From contig JAFVRR010000015.1 in assembly GCA_017504165.1 (NCBI GenBank), positions 1 to 56,767 on the forward strand: a stretch of 56,767 nucleotides of DNA, written 5' to 3'. Each line of letters starts with the position of its first letter. Position 1 is the first letter of the stretch. Both the position numbers and the translations under genes were made by a program. The notes below the pieces were generated by a model. It made no database searches, was not told the DNA's origin, and saw only the letters and a program-made list of their open reading frames with translations. The DNA is from Clostridia bacterium. GTDB lineage: Bacteria; Bacillota; Clostridia; Christensenellales; Borkfalkiaceae. Below are positions 50,243-56,767 of the stretch, piece by piece.

Positions 50243-53200
50243 ATGTATTCATTGACAAAAACTAAAATTAAAAAATTCCTTGTCGCATTATTAACGTTTT
50301 CGTTAGCAATTGCACTCGCTTTAATGACGGCTTGTGGCGACACCACTACCGACGATGGCGATGAAGACGAAACTGAAACGACTACTACGGAAACTATTAC
50401 GGACTATCAAGTAGTTAAAAACGGTGACTTTGAGTTTGCTACTAAAGAAGACACTAAATATCCTTACACGTCTTCTATTAACTGGACACGCTCTACCGAT
50501 ACAGATAAAAACTCGGCTACTTCATCTTCCGTATCTTCAGGTATTATCGATACAAGCGCTGACGCTTGGGCAAAACTTAAAGACAACGAAAAACCAGTAG
50601 ACGCTAATGGTACTGCGGTTAACCCTGGTACTCCTTACTCTAAAGGTCTTATCACTTCTACCGATTACGATTATGAAGATGAAGATAAAAGGGTAAACCC
50701 ACAAGTTGACAAATCTAAAATCTTAATGATCAACAACAAGAGTTCGGTTGACGGTTTAGGATCGGCGCAAAAGTTTAAATCAACTTCTACTATTTCAGTT
50801 CCGGTTGATTCTTACGCTATCATTTCACTTTGGGTTAGAACTGATAACATCAAATTAAAATCTGGCGAAAACGGTGGTGCTTACGTTCTTATTACCGACA
50901 GAGTTGGCTCTACTTCATACAAAAATATCGAATACCGTAACATCAACACTAACGGCGAATGGAAAAAGATTGAAACGGTTGTTAAAGGTTCAACTTTCAA
51001 CTCTTCTTCGTTTAGTATAGCGGTTGGTCTTGGTAGAGGTAACGGCACGTTCAAAGCGGATTACGTTGAAGGTTTTGCATTCTTCGATAACGTTGAAGCA
51101 AAAGTTTATAGCGCTTCTGAATACAAAGCGTTAAACAGAACGGACGCTTTCGTTAACGTATCAAAAGATGCCGGCAACTTTAACGAATACGTAGCCCCTA
51201 CTACTAACAATACTTTATCTTACGCTTATTCTTACGAATACGTAAAAGATGCAGACGTTACTAACTTAACTCCTGTTGCTAACGAAACTATTGGATACAA
51301 CACTGCTAACATCAATCCTTCTCGTAATTACGATTTATCTACTGGCAACGAAATTAGCAAGGCAAAAGCAAACGCAGTTACAAACCAAACTATTAAAACT
51401 GCTATTGAAGACCTTAAAGATACTGGCCTACCAAGCGACGCATCAATTATCTACTTTGACTTTGCTAGAGAATCTACAGGTTTCTACACTACCGACAAAG
51501 TAGTTATTAATGAAAAAGGTCGTCACTATATTACTTTCTACGCTAAAACTAACGTATCAAACGAAAAGATTAAAATGGCAAAAGTAGCGCTTATCAATAC
51601 TACGACTGGCGAAGAAACTACTACTATTGCAGGTTTTGATTCTTTCACAACAACAACCGTTGAAGATAGCGCTTACGGCGAATGGGTTAAATACTCTATC
51701 TTAGTTAACAACCCAACGGACACCGCAACCGACTATAAACTTAAATTCGTATTCGGCGATGATGAAACTCCGTTAATTGACGACGTTTATAAACTTCAAA
51801 AAGGTTACGCAATCTTCGCAGGATTAAACGTTGAAACTATTTCCGAAGAGAATTACGATTTAGTTTCTACGGGCAACACCGTTAAAAAACTTTCAGTTTA
51901 CGGCAAATATTCAAATTATACTGAAGAAGGCTCTGAAAGCGAAGTTAAAGACACTTACTCTATTAGCCCTGACCAATACGGTAAATTTGAAATCGTTAAC
52001 AACCCAACTTCTTACATTCCTAACTTCACTTTAAAGGGAAATAAAGCGGACGTTAAAGCGGGTATCGTTAACAGTAAATACAACGACAACTACACTTTCT
52101 TAAACGTTGGCGAAAAACAATCTTTTGCTAACTTAAAAGAAACTACTAACAAATACGCTCAACTCATCCTATTCAAAAATGAAACGACGGTTGGTACTAG
52201 CCAACTTCTCTCTTCTAGAAGAACTATTACTGAAAATTCCGTTTCTGTTATCTCTTTAAAATTAAGAGTGTTAGGCGATGCAGTTGCAAAAGTAAGACTT
52301 GTTGAAAACACACCTAATAGCGACGGCAGTTACAAAACTCTTACCTTAGACGCCGGCGAATGGCAAAAAGAATTATCTACAACAGTTACAAGAGATTCTT
52401 TCCTTTTAAATAACTGGACTGAAGTTCGTTTCTACGTTGCATCTGGTAACGAACAAATCAACTTTAGAGTAGAAATCTCTTTAGAAAAAGCGGGTACTTT
52501 ATTCGTTCACTCTTTAACCGACGATTTATCTTTATTTGAATCGGTTGACGCATTAGATAAAGAAATTGAAGTTTTAGAAAAAGAATTTGAAGAAATCAAC
52601 CTTGAACTTTCTCAACCATTAATGCATACGAGAGCGCCTGCAAAAGTGCTTTCTACCGATGAAGATGGTAACGACGTTGAATCTACAAGAACTTTCGAAC
52701 CTACTGAAATTTACACTACTAACGGTTTATACACTTTCGCTAAATTCCACACAATTTTCGTTGAAAATGAAATTGACGAAAGAACTCAAGAAGATACCGA
52801 TACCGACGAAGACACTACTACTGAAGAAGATGGTTATAAAGTAACAACAGACCTCAGTCTTCAAATTTCTTCACTTGTTTTAGCACTTGTGCTCGTTGTA
52901 GTATTAATCGTAGTTATTATTAAAAACACTAAAAAGAAAACTGCTACTAGAAAAGAAGTTGTTGAATCTTACTACGACAGAAAAACTAGAGATGAGGCAA
53001 TGGCTAAAATCGCCAAAAAGAAAGCGCAAATCGACGTATCTAATGACGATGAAGTAAAAGAATACGACTACGAAGAGGCAGAATTAGTAAACGAAGAAGA
53101 AACAATCACTGAAGAAGTAGTTGAAGAAAAAGCAGAAGAAACTACTGAAACTAGCGAAGAAGTTACTGAAACAGTAATCAAAGTTGAAGAAGAAAAAACT

Positions 53201-53260
53201 GAAGAAGTAGTTGAAGAAACTACTGAAGAAAACAAAGAAAAACCTTCTGAAAACAACTAA
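50243..53260 (+). CDS. Large surface lipoprotein with C-terminal transmembrane helix and cytoplasmic acidic tail
   Basis: The 1005-residue product (ATG at 50243, AGAGGG upstream) starts with a signal of the lipoprotein kind (KKFLVALLTFSLAIALALMT then AC near residue 29) and a Thr/Asp/Glu-rich linker. Residues about 50-300 look like a galactose-binding/CBM-type beta-sandwich (NGDFEFATKED, IISLWVRTDN, GEWKKIETVVKG, FFDNVEAKVYS). Two more such domains follow (about 360-560 and 600-810: IVNSKYNDNYTFLNVGEKQS). After a predicted helix (LDKEIEVLEKEFEEINLELS) comes one transmembrane helix (residues about 873-895) and a 110-residue tail, basic then strongly acidic with Thr-Glu repeats. Being tied at both ends is unusual. 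Function unknown; glycan binding is plausible. Confidence 0.75.
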   Translation: MYSLTKTKIKKFLVALLTFSLAIALALMTACGDTTTDDGDEDETETTTTETITDYQVVKNGDFEFATKEDTKYPYTSSINWTRSTDTDKNSATSSSVSSGIIDTSADAWAKLKDNEKPVDANGTAVNPGTPYSKGLITSTDYDYEDEDKRVNPQVDKSKILMINNKSSVDGLGSAQKFKSTSTISVPVDSYAIISLWVRTDNIKLKSGENGGAYVLITDRVGSTSYKNIEYRNINTNGEWKKIETVVKGSTFNSSSFSIAVGLGRGNGTFKADYVEGFAFFDNVEAKVYSASEYKALNRTDAFVNVSKDAGNFNEYVAPTTNNTLSYAYSYEYVKDADVTNLTPVANETIGYNTANINPSRNYDLSTGNEISKAKANAVTNQTIKTAIEDLKDTGLPSDASIIYFDFARESTGFYTTDKVVINEKGRHYITFYAKTNVSNEKIKMAKVALINTTTGEETTTIAGFDSFTTTTVEDSAYGEWVKYSILVNNPTDTATDYKLKFVFGDDETPLIDDVYKLQKGYAIFAGLNVETISEENYDLVSTGNTVKKLSVYGKYSNYTEEGSESEVKDTYSISPDQYGKFEIVNNPTSYIPNFTLKGNKADVKAGIVNSKYNDNYTFLNVGEKQSFANLKETTNKYAQLILFKNETTVGTSQLLSSRRTITENSVSVISLKLRVLGDAVAKVRLVENTPNSDGSYKTLTLDAGEWQKELSTTVTRDSFLLNNWTEVRFYVASGNEQINFRVEISLEKAGTLFVHSLTDDLSLFESVDALDKEIEVLEKEFEEINLELSQPLMHTRAPAKVLSTDEDGNDVESTRTFEPTEIYTTNGLYTFAKFHTIFVENEIDERTQEDTDTDEDTTTEEDGYKVTTDLSLQISSLVLALVLVVVLIVVIIKNTKKKTATRKEVVESYYDRKTRDEAMAKIAKKKAQIDVSNDDEVKEYDYEEAELVNEEETITEEVVEEKAEETTETSEEVTETVIKVEEEKTEEVVEETTEENKEKPSENN

Positions 53261-53270
53261 ACTTAATTTA

Positions 53271-53298
53271 AAATCACCACTAAAACTAGTGGTGATTT
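53271..53298 (+). terminator. Terminator after the large surface-protein gene
   Basis: AAATCACCACT pairs perfectly with AGTGGTGATTT across six bases and is followed by a T-run (TTTTTTTG). Confidence 0.85.
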
Positions 53299-53327
53299 TT
53301 TTGCGCTTAAATTTAAAAGGTATATTC

Positions 53328-53356
53328 TTGACTAAAACCCCTTTTTCCTATATAAT
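53328..53356 (+). promoter_or_regulatory. Promoter giving a leaderless or near-leaderless FNT transcript
   Basis: TTGACT and TATAAT are separated by 17 nt. Only 9 nt lie between the -10 box and the ATG at 53366, so the transcript would start 2-4 nt before, or at, the start codon. No AGG-type ribosome site fits in that space. Confidence 0.6.
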
Positions 53357-53365
53357 ACTACTGTT

Positions 53366-54007
53366 ATGATTAAAAGATTTATAGCGGAAATACTAAACGG
53401 CTTTTTGGCAATTTTATCGGTAGGGCTCGGTTGTATCGTATTCCTATCTTGCGATAACGTTTATATAGGCGCGGTATTATTCAGCGTTGCCCTTCTTACA
53501 GTGTGTATTATGAAATTTTCTCTCTTTACCGGAAAGATTGGGTACATTGTAGAAAATTTTAATAAAGAACATTTTTTATTATGTTTAGCCTGTTTAATAG
53601 GTAACGTGATAGGTGCTTTAATATTAGGTACTATCGCAAAATTAGGTATACCCGACTTAGAGGCAAAAGCAATGGCGTTATTCGCCCCAAAACTTGCGCA
53701 AACGCCAATCCAAACGATTATTCGCGCCTTTTTATGCGGTGTTATAATTCACATTGCCGTTCATATGTATAACCATAAAGACAGTTTAGCGGGCATTATA
53801 CTTGGTATACCAACCTTTATTTTAAGTGGCTATGAACACTCTATTGCCGATATGGTTTACCTTGTTTTAGCATCCTCTTTTACTTTAGAGTCCGCGCTAT
53901 TTATTTTATTCGTAATTATAGGCAACTCGTTAGGCGGTATAATTACACCGCTTATTGAAAAGGCGGTTAAAAAACTGCACGCAAAAGAACACCAAGCAGA
54001 ACTTTAA
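53366..54007 (+). CDS. Formate/nitrite transporter (FNT/FocA family)
   Basis: The 213-residue product has six hydrophobic helices. Family features are AILSVGLGCIVFLSC in helix 1, KFSLFTGKIGYIVEN in helix 2, the central CGVIIHIAVHMYNHKDSLAG with the conserved His, and IPTFILSGYEHSIADMVYLV with the filter motif. These channels carry formate, nitrite or hydrosulfide. It is about 60-70 residues shorter than FocA, with short N- and C-termini. Given the acetate pathway and PflX-like gene in the window, formate is the likeliest substrate. It has an apparently leaderless promoter. Confidence 0.88.
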   Translation: MIKRFIAEILNGFLAILSVGLGCIVFLSCDNVYIGAVLFSVALLTVCIMKFSLFTGKIGYIVENFNKEHFLLCLACLIGNVIGALILGTIAKLGIPDLEAKAMALFAPKLAQTPIQTIIRAFLCGVIIHIAVHMYNHKDSLAGIILGIPTFILSGYEHSIADMVYLVLASSFTLESALFILFVIIGNSLGGIITPLIEKAVKKLHAKEHQAEL

Positions 54008-54012
54008 AATTA

Positions 54013-54043
54013 AATCCCGCATTGCTTAGCGCAATGCGGGATT
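54013..54043. terminator. Terminator between the FNT gene and the convergent small zinc-ribbon gene
   Basis: AATCCCGCATTGC pairs with GCAATGCGGGATT around a 5-nt loop (13 bp), followed by ATTATTTTT. It can act on both convergent genes. Confidence 0.9.
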
Positions 54044-54065
54044 ATTTTTATTATTTAGATATCTT

Positions 54066-54302
54066 TTACTTTTCTTCTAGTTCCCAAAAGCATCCACAGC
54101 CGTATCTAAAATCGTATTTCTTTTCGCAAGTTTTACACTTGAAAAAAGCATATCTATCGTTAAAACCGCGAACGTTTTCGTAAATTATTTTACCTTTACC
54201 GCAAGGGCATACGTATTCAATATGCTCAGTTGGGCTATTCGCGCCGTCTGGATATATATCAGTTTCTAGAATTTTTTTAGCAGTTTTATCGTTAATATTC
54301 AT
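54066..54302 (-). CDS. Small zinc-ribbon protein of unknown function
   Basis: The 78-residue product has a zinc ribbon made of CPCGKGKI near residue 32, CKTCEKKY near 56 and a further CGC near 69. The rest is short helix and strand (IYENVRGFNDRYAFF). I do not recognise a family. Its ATG has AAAGGTG and lies 9 nt after the metK stop, so it is the second gene of the metK unit. Confidence 0.65.
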   Translation of the reverse strand: MNINDKTAKKILETDIYPDGANSPTEHIEYVCPCGKGKIIYENVRGFNDRYAFFKCKTCEKKYDFRYGCGCFWELEEK

Positions 54303-54311
54303 ATTACACCT

Positions 54312-55481
54312 TTATTTAACGTATTTTTTAAGGTCGTCTACCCTATCGAGTTTTTCCCAAGGGAATTCACTTCTACCAAAATGGCCGTAAGCGGCAGTTT
54401 GTTTATAAATAGGTCTACGTAAATCTAAAGTTTTAATAATTGAATATGGTCTTAAGTCAAACTCTTTAGTAACGATATCGGCAATTTCACCGTCGGATAA
54501 AACGCCTGTGCCGTAAGTATTGATAAACACCGATAAAGGTTTAGCAACGCCGATAGCATAAGAAAGTTCAAGTTCGCATTCTTTTGCTAAACCGGACGCT
54601 ACGATATTTTTACAAATATATCTTGCCATATAAGCAGCACTTCTATCAACTTTAGTAGGGTCTTTACCACTAAACGCGCCACCGCCGTGAGCGCAACTAC
54701 CGCCGTAAGTATCAACGATAATTTTTCTGCCTGTAAGACCGCTATCGCCGTGAGGACCGCCGATTTCAAACCTACCCGTTGGGTTTATGTAATACTTAGT
54801 ATTTTCGTCTAAAAGTTCTTTAGGGAGTACCGCTTCGATAACTTCACGCTTAACGTCTTCCCTTAACTTTTCAGTAGTGACGTTTTCGTCGTGTTGAGTA
54901 GAGATAACCACCGCTTCAATACGTTTAACTTTACCATCTTCATATTCAACGGTTACTTGGCTTTTACCATCTGGACGAAGGTAGTTTAAAATTCCATCTT
55001 TTCTAACCTTTGTAAGTCTTCTAGTAAGTTTATGCGCTAAAGTTATAGCAGTTGGCATATATTCTTCAGTTTCGTTAGTAGCGTAGCCGAACATCATACC
55101 TTGGTCGCCCGCACCGATAAGGTCGGCAACTTCGCTAGTTTCGCGGTGTTCAACGGAATTGTCTACGCCCATAGCGATATCCGCGCTTTGTTCGTGTATA
55201 CTTGTTATAATACCGCAAGTATCCGCATCAAAGCCCATTTTGTTTGAGTTATAGCCAATTTCTTTAACAGTTTCTCTTGCGATTGCTTGTATATCAACGT
55301 AGCAACTTGTAGAAATTTCACCCATAACGAGAATTAAACCCGTACAGCAACTACATTCGCACGCAACTCTTGCCATTGGATCTTTTTCTAAAATGGCGTC
55401 AAGAACGGCGTCGGAAATTTGGTCGCACACTTTGTCAGGATGACCTTCAGTTACACTTTCACTTGTAAAAAATTTATTCAT
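54312..55481 (-). CDS. metK: S-adenosylmethionine synthetase
   Basis: MetK makes SAM from Met and ATP. The 389-residue product shows [35 protein letters not shown], and the signature [20 protein letters not shown]. Length is normal. No SAM riboswitch or T-box is seen in the 75-nt leader before its AAGGA site; only a plain promoter is present. The radical SAM enzyme, a user of SAM, is divergent on the other side of a shared -35 box. Confidence 0.98.
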   Translation of the reverse strand: MNKFFTSESVTEGHPDKVCDQISDAVLDAILEKDPMARVACECSCCTGLILVMGEISTSCYVDIQAIARETVKEIGYNSNKMGFDADTCGIITSIHEQSADIAMGVDNSVEHRETSEVADLIGAGDQGMMFGYATNETEEYMPTAITLAHKLTRRLTKVRKDGILNYLRPDGKSQVTVEYEDGKVKRIEAVVISTQHDENVTTEKLREDVKREVIEAVLPKELLDENTKYYINPTGRFEIGGPHGDSGLTGRKIIVDTYGGSCAHGGGAFSGKDPTKVDRSAAYMARYICKNIVASGLAKECELELSYAIGVAKPLSVFINTYGTGVLSDGEIADIVTKEFDLRPYSIIKTLDLRRPIYKQTAAYGHFGRSEFPWEKLDRVDDLKKYVK

Positions 55482-55533
55482 ATTAATTCCTTTTAAAATT
55501 TATTTGTGGTCAAAAATTTTAATTAGTAAAATA

Positions 55534-55562
55534 ATTATATATTTTTATTATTTATTTGTCAA
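55534..55562 (-). promoter_or_regulatory. Promoter of metK
   Basis: On the minus strand TTGACA and TATAAT are separated by 17 nt, a near-consensus sigma-70 promoter. Its -35 box (TGTCAA on the plus strand) overlaps five bases with the -35 box of the divergent radical SAM gene. Confidence 0.8.
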
Positions 55563-55584
55563 CTAAAGTAATAAATGATATACT
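55556..55584 (+). promoter_or_regulatory. Promoter giving a leaderless transcript for the radical SAM gene
   Basis: TTGTCA and TATACT are 17 nt apart, and the ATG lies only 6 nt after the -10 box, so the transcript should start at the A of the ATG. The -35 box is shared with the metK promoter on the other strand. Confidence 0.7.
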
Positions 55585-55590
55585 TTAGTT

Positions 55591-56454
55591 ATGGATAATT
55601 TATGTAATATTTGCCCTAATAATTGTAACGTTGATAGAAACAATAAAATCGGGCGCTGTGGCGCGTATAACGATATAAAAATCGCCAAATACTATCTCCA
55701 CCCTTTTGAAGAACCCGTCGTTAGCGGGAAAAACGGCTCTGGCACAATCTTTTTTACAGGTTGCGCCCTGCGTTGCGTGTTTTGCCAAAATTACGAATTA
55801 TCTAGAAATACCCGCGGGAAAATAGTTACGCCTAACGAACTTGCCGATATCTTTAAAGAACTTGAAGATAAGGGGGCTAACAATATAAATTTAGTAACGC
55901 CTTCGCATTATACCTATCAAATTATTAAAGCGCTAGAAATTTACAAGCCTAAAATCCCCGTAGTTTACAACACCCACGGATACGAAAAGATTGAAACGCT
56001 AAAAGATATAGACCCGTATATCGACGTTTATTTGCCCGATTTAAAGTTTAAAAACCCTACGGTGTCTAAGCGCTATACGGGAAAAGAAAACTACTTTGAA
56101 ATCGCGTCTAACGCCGTAAAGTTTATGATGGATAGCAAAAAAAAGGTTATTGAAAACGGGCTTATTAAAAGCGGTGTTATAGTCCGCCACCTTATTTTAC
56201 CGTTATCGTCAAACGATAGCGTTGATATAGTTAACTGGTTTATAGAAAATAAAACTAACGGCGCAATGTTTTCACTTATGGGGCAATATACCCCGCTTGG
56301 CGACATTAAAAACTTTAAAGAATTGAATAGAAAAATCACCAAAACGGAATATCAAAGAGTGCTAAACGCCCTTTATCAGTTAGATGAAAGCGAATGTTTC
56401 ATTCAAGACCTTTCTTCCGCTAGCGAAAACTACGTGCCTAGTTGGGATTTTTAA
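55591..56454 (+). CDS. PflX-like radical SAM protein
   Basis: The 287-residue product belongs to the PflA-related radical SAM branch annotated PflX. It has an N-terminal Cys cluster (CNICPNNCNVDRNNKIGRCG) of ferredoxin-like spacing, then the cluster-binding C-x3-C-x2-C in FTGCALRCVFCQNYE, the SAM GGE-like stretch shifted to INLVTPSHY, and PVVYNTHGYEKIETL. Such proteins may activate a glycyl-radical enzyme or have another task. The glycyl-radical partner is not in the window. It starts at the very 5' end of its predicted mRNA and is divergent from metK. Confidence 0.88.
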   Translation: MDNLCNICPNNCNVDRNNKIGRCGAYNDIKIAKYYLHPFEEPVVSGKNGSGTIFFTGCALRCVFCQNYELSRNTRGKIVTPNELADIFKELEDKGANNINLVTPSHYTYQIIKALEIYKPKIPVVYNTHGYEKIETLKDIDPYIDVYLPDLKFKNPTVSKRYTGKENYFEIASNAVKFMMDSKKKVIENGLIKSGVIVRHLILPLSSNDSVDIVNWFIENKTNGAMFSLMGQYTPLGDIKNFKELNRKITKTEYQRVLNALYQLDESECFIQDLSSASENYVPSWDF

Positions 56455-56573
56455 TCCCTTTTGGTTTTCTTTTTATAATTAAAGTATTCCCTTAGAATTT
56501 TTCCCACTTCGTTGGGATTGCAGTTTTTAAGTTTGTTTAAAATCTTTTTACCTTCTAAATCGATATTTTTCAT
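56451..56573 (-). CDS. Possible 40-residue protein overlapping the end of the radical SAM gene
   Basis: A short minus-strand frame reads MKNIDLEGKKILNKLKNCN, then PNEVGKILREYFNYKKKTKR. Amphipathic, lysine-rich and of normal codon use, but with no convincing ribosome site. It ends inside the last codons of the convergent radical SAM gene. It could be a true small protein or the remnant of a larger one. Confidence 0.3.
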   Translation of the reverse strand: MKNIDLEGKKILNKLKNCNPNEVGKILREYFNYKKKTKRD

Positions 56574-56627
56574 ATAAAAAGATTGAGCAATAACCCTATT
56601 TTTATGTAAAAATACCCCTTACGATTA

Positions 56628-56754
56628 GCCGAGTCCCTACAAGGGATTCGGCAACTAAATAAATCCGCAAACGGATTTGTTATATCCGTCTAACAACGGG
56701 TGATATCGCCTACGGCGGTGAAATTTGCCTAACGGCAAGTTGTGGATTTATTTA
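56628..56754. repeat. Array of short hairpins at the right end
   Basis: Hairpins follow in series: GCCGAGTCCCT with AGGGATTCGGC (56628-56652); AAATCCG with CGGATTT (56661-56678); ATATCCG with CGG and GATAT (56682-56706); CGCC with GGCG (56707-56717); TTGCC with GGCAA (56725-56738). An outer stem of 11 bp, TAAATAAATCC (56656-56666) with GGATTTATTTA (56744-56754), closes the last four. The repeated unit looks like TATC or TTTG plus a short GC hairpin, as in palindromic repeat families of gut Bacillota. No gene is seen. Confidence 0.6.
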
Positions 56755-56767
56755 ATATAACTTTGGC

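Noticed and set aside
50053..50346. 97-residue minus-strand frame upstream of partner 1 of the TauE pair
   Set aside because: It covers the promoter and signal-peptide region of the plus-strand surface-protein gene and its hydrophobic sequence is explained as the antisense of that region.
53068..53256. Ser/Val-rich minus-strand frame opposite the tail of the surface protein
   Set aside because: Arises from reading the Thr-Glu repeats backwards.
55482..55590. SAM riboswitch or T-box before metK
   Set aside because: The leader is short and A/T-rich, with no conserved helix or terminator. Only two promoters are seen.
1..56767. CRISPR array, phage or integrative element
   Set aside because: No regular repeats with unique spacers, no Cas, integrase, recombinase, terminase or capsid gene was found.
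1..56767. tRNA or rRNA genes
   Set aside because: No TTCRANNC T-loop with matching acceptor stem was noticed, and no 16S/23S/5S core sequence. A tRNAscan run would be decisive.

Overview
The window is a 56.8-kb, AT-rich chromosomal segment from a low-GC, Gram-positive-type anaerobe. It most resembles an uncultured Clostridia lineage (Bacillota). Four things point there: the S10-spc-alpha ribosomal order with adk, map and infA inside it; zinc-ribbon forms of S4, S14, L32, L33 and L36; a Pta-AckA acetate pathway beside DUF177-rpmF; and TTGACA/TATAAT promoters with strong AGGAGG sites. The species cannot be named from sequence alone. I see no tRNA, rRNA, CRISPR array, phage gene or transposase.

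Layout. 1-4.3 kb: an AT-rich end, a RelA/SpoT-type HD hydrolase, an unknown polytopic membrane protein, and a MATE exporter overlapping a flavoprotein. 4.4-10 kb: an accessory catabolic locus with an AraC regulator, a sialidase-fold protein, an M20 amidohydrolase and two tandem SGNH esterases. 10.2-13.4 kb: an acyl-ACP thioesterase, then an operon joining an HTH-phosphoglucosamine mutase fusion to a GlmU-like acetyltransferase. 13.7-29.3 kb: the S10-spc-alpha operon (rpsJ to rplQ, minus strand) behind a roughly 255-nt leader with terminator-like hairpins. 29.7-31.4 kb: mgtE behind a 30-codon leader ORF and competing hairpins. 31.4-35.5 kb: a PHP phosphatase, a cyclophilin-like lipoprotein, and a zinc-ribbon/DUF1858/SPFH operon. 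35.7-41.8 kb: the rpmG-secE-nusG-rplKAJL cluster flanked by two paralogous PlsC-type acyltransferases with C-terminal zinc ribbons. 41.9-46.3 kb: rpmF, DUF177, pta-ackA and tmcAL. 46.5-50.1 kb: a GH43-like enzyme, Ppx/GppA and a pair of half-size TauE/SafE proteins. 50.2-56.8 kb: a 1005-residue surface protein, a formate/nitrite channel, metK with a small zinc-ribbon gene, a divergent PflX-like radical SAM enzyme and a terminal hairpin array.

Together the genes cover translation, envelope precursor synthesis (GlcN-1-P and UDP-GlcNAc, phospholipid acylation), acetate/formate fermentation, Mg2+ uptake and SAM supply.

The most interesting items are regulatory or architectural. They are a leader-peptide/terminator arrangement before mgtE in place of an M-box; a dispersed family of structured RNA-like elements placed just after stop codons, whose stems differ in sequence but stay complementary; an HTH fused to GlmM; divergent metK/pflX promoters sharing one -35 box, with an apparently leaderless pflX mRNA; twin operator-like leaders before rplK and rplA; and the acyltransferase-zinc-ribbon paralogues.
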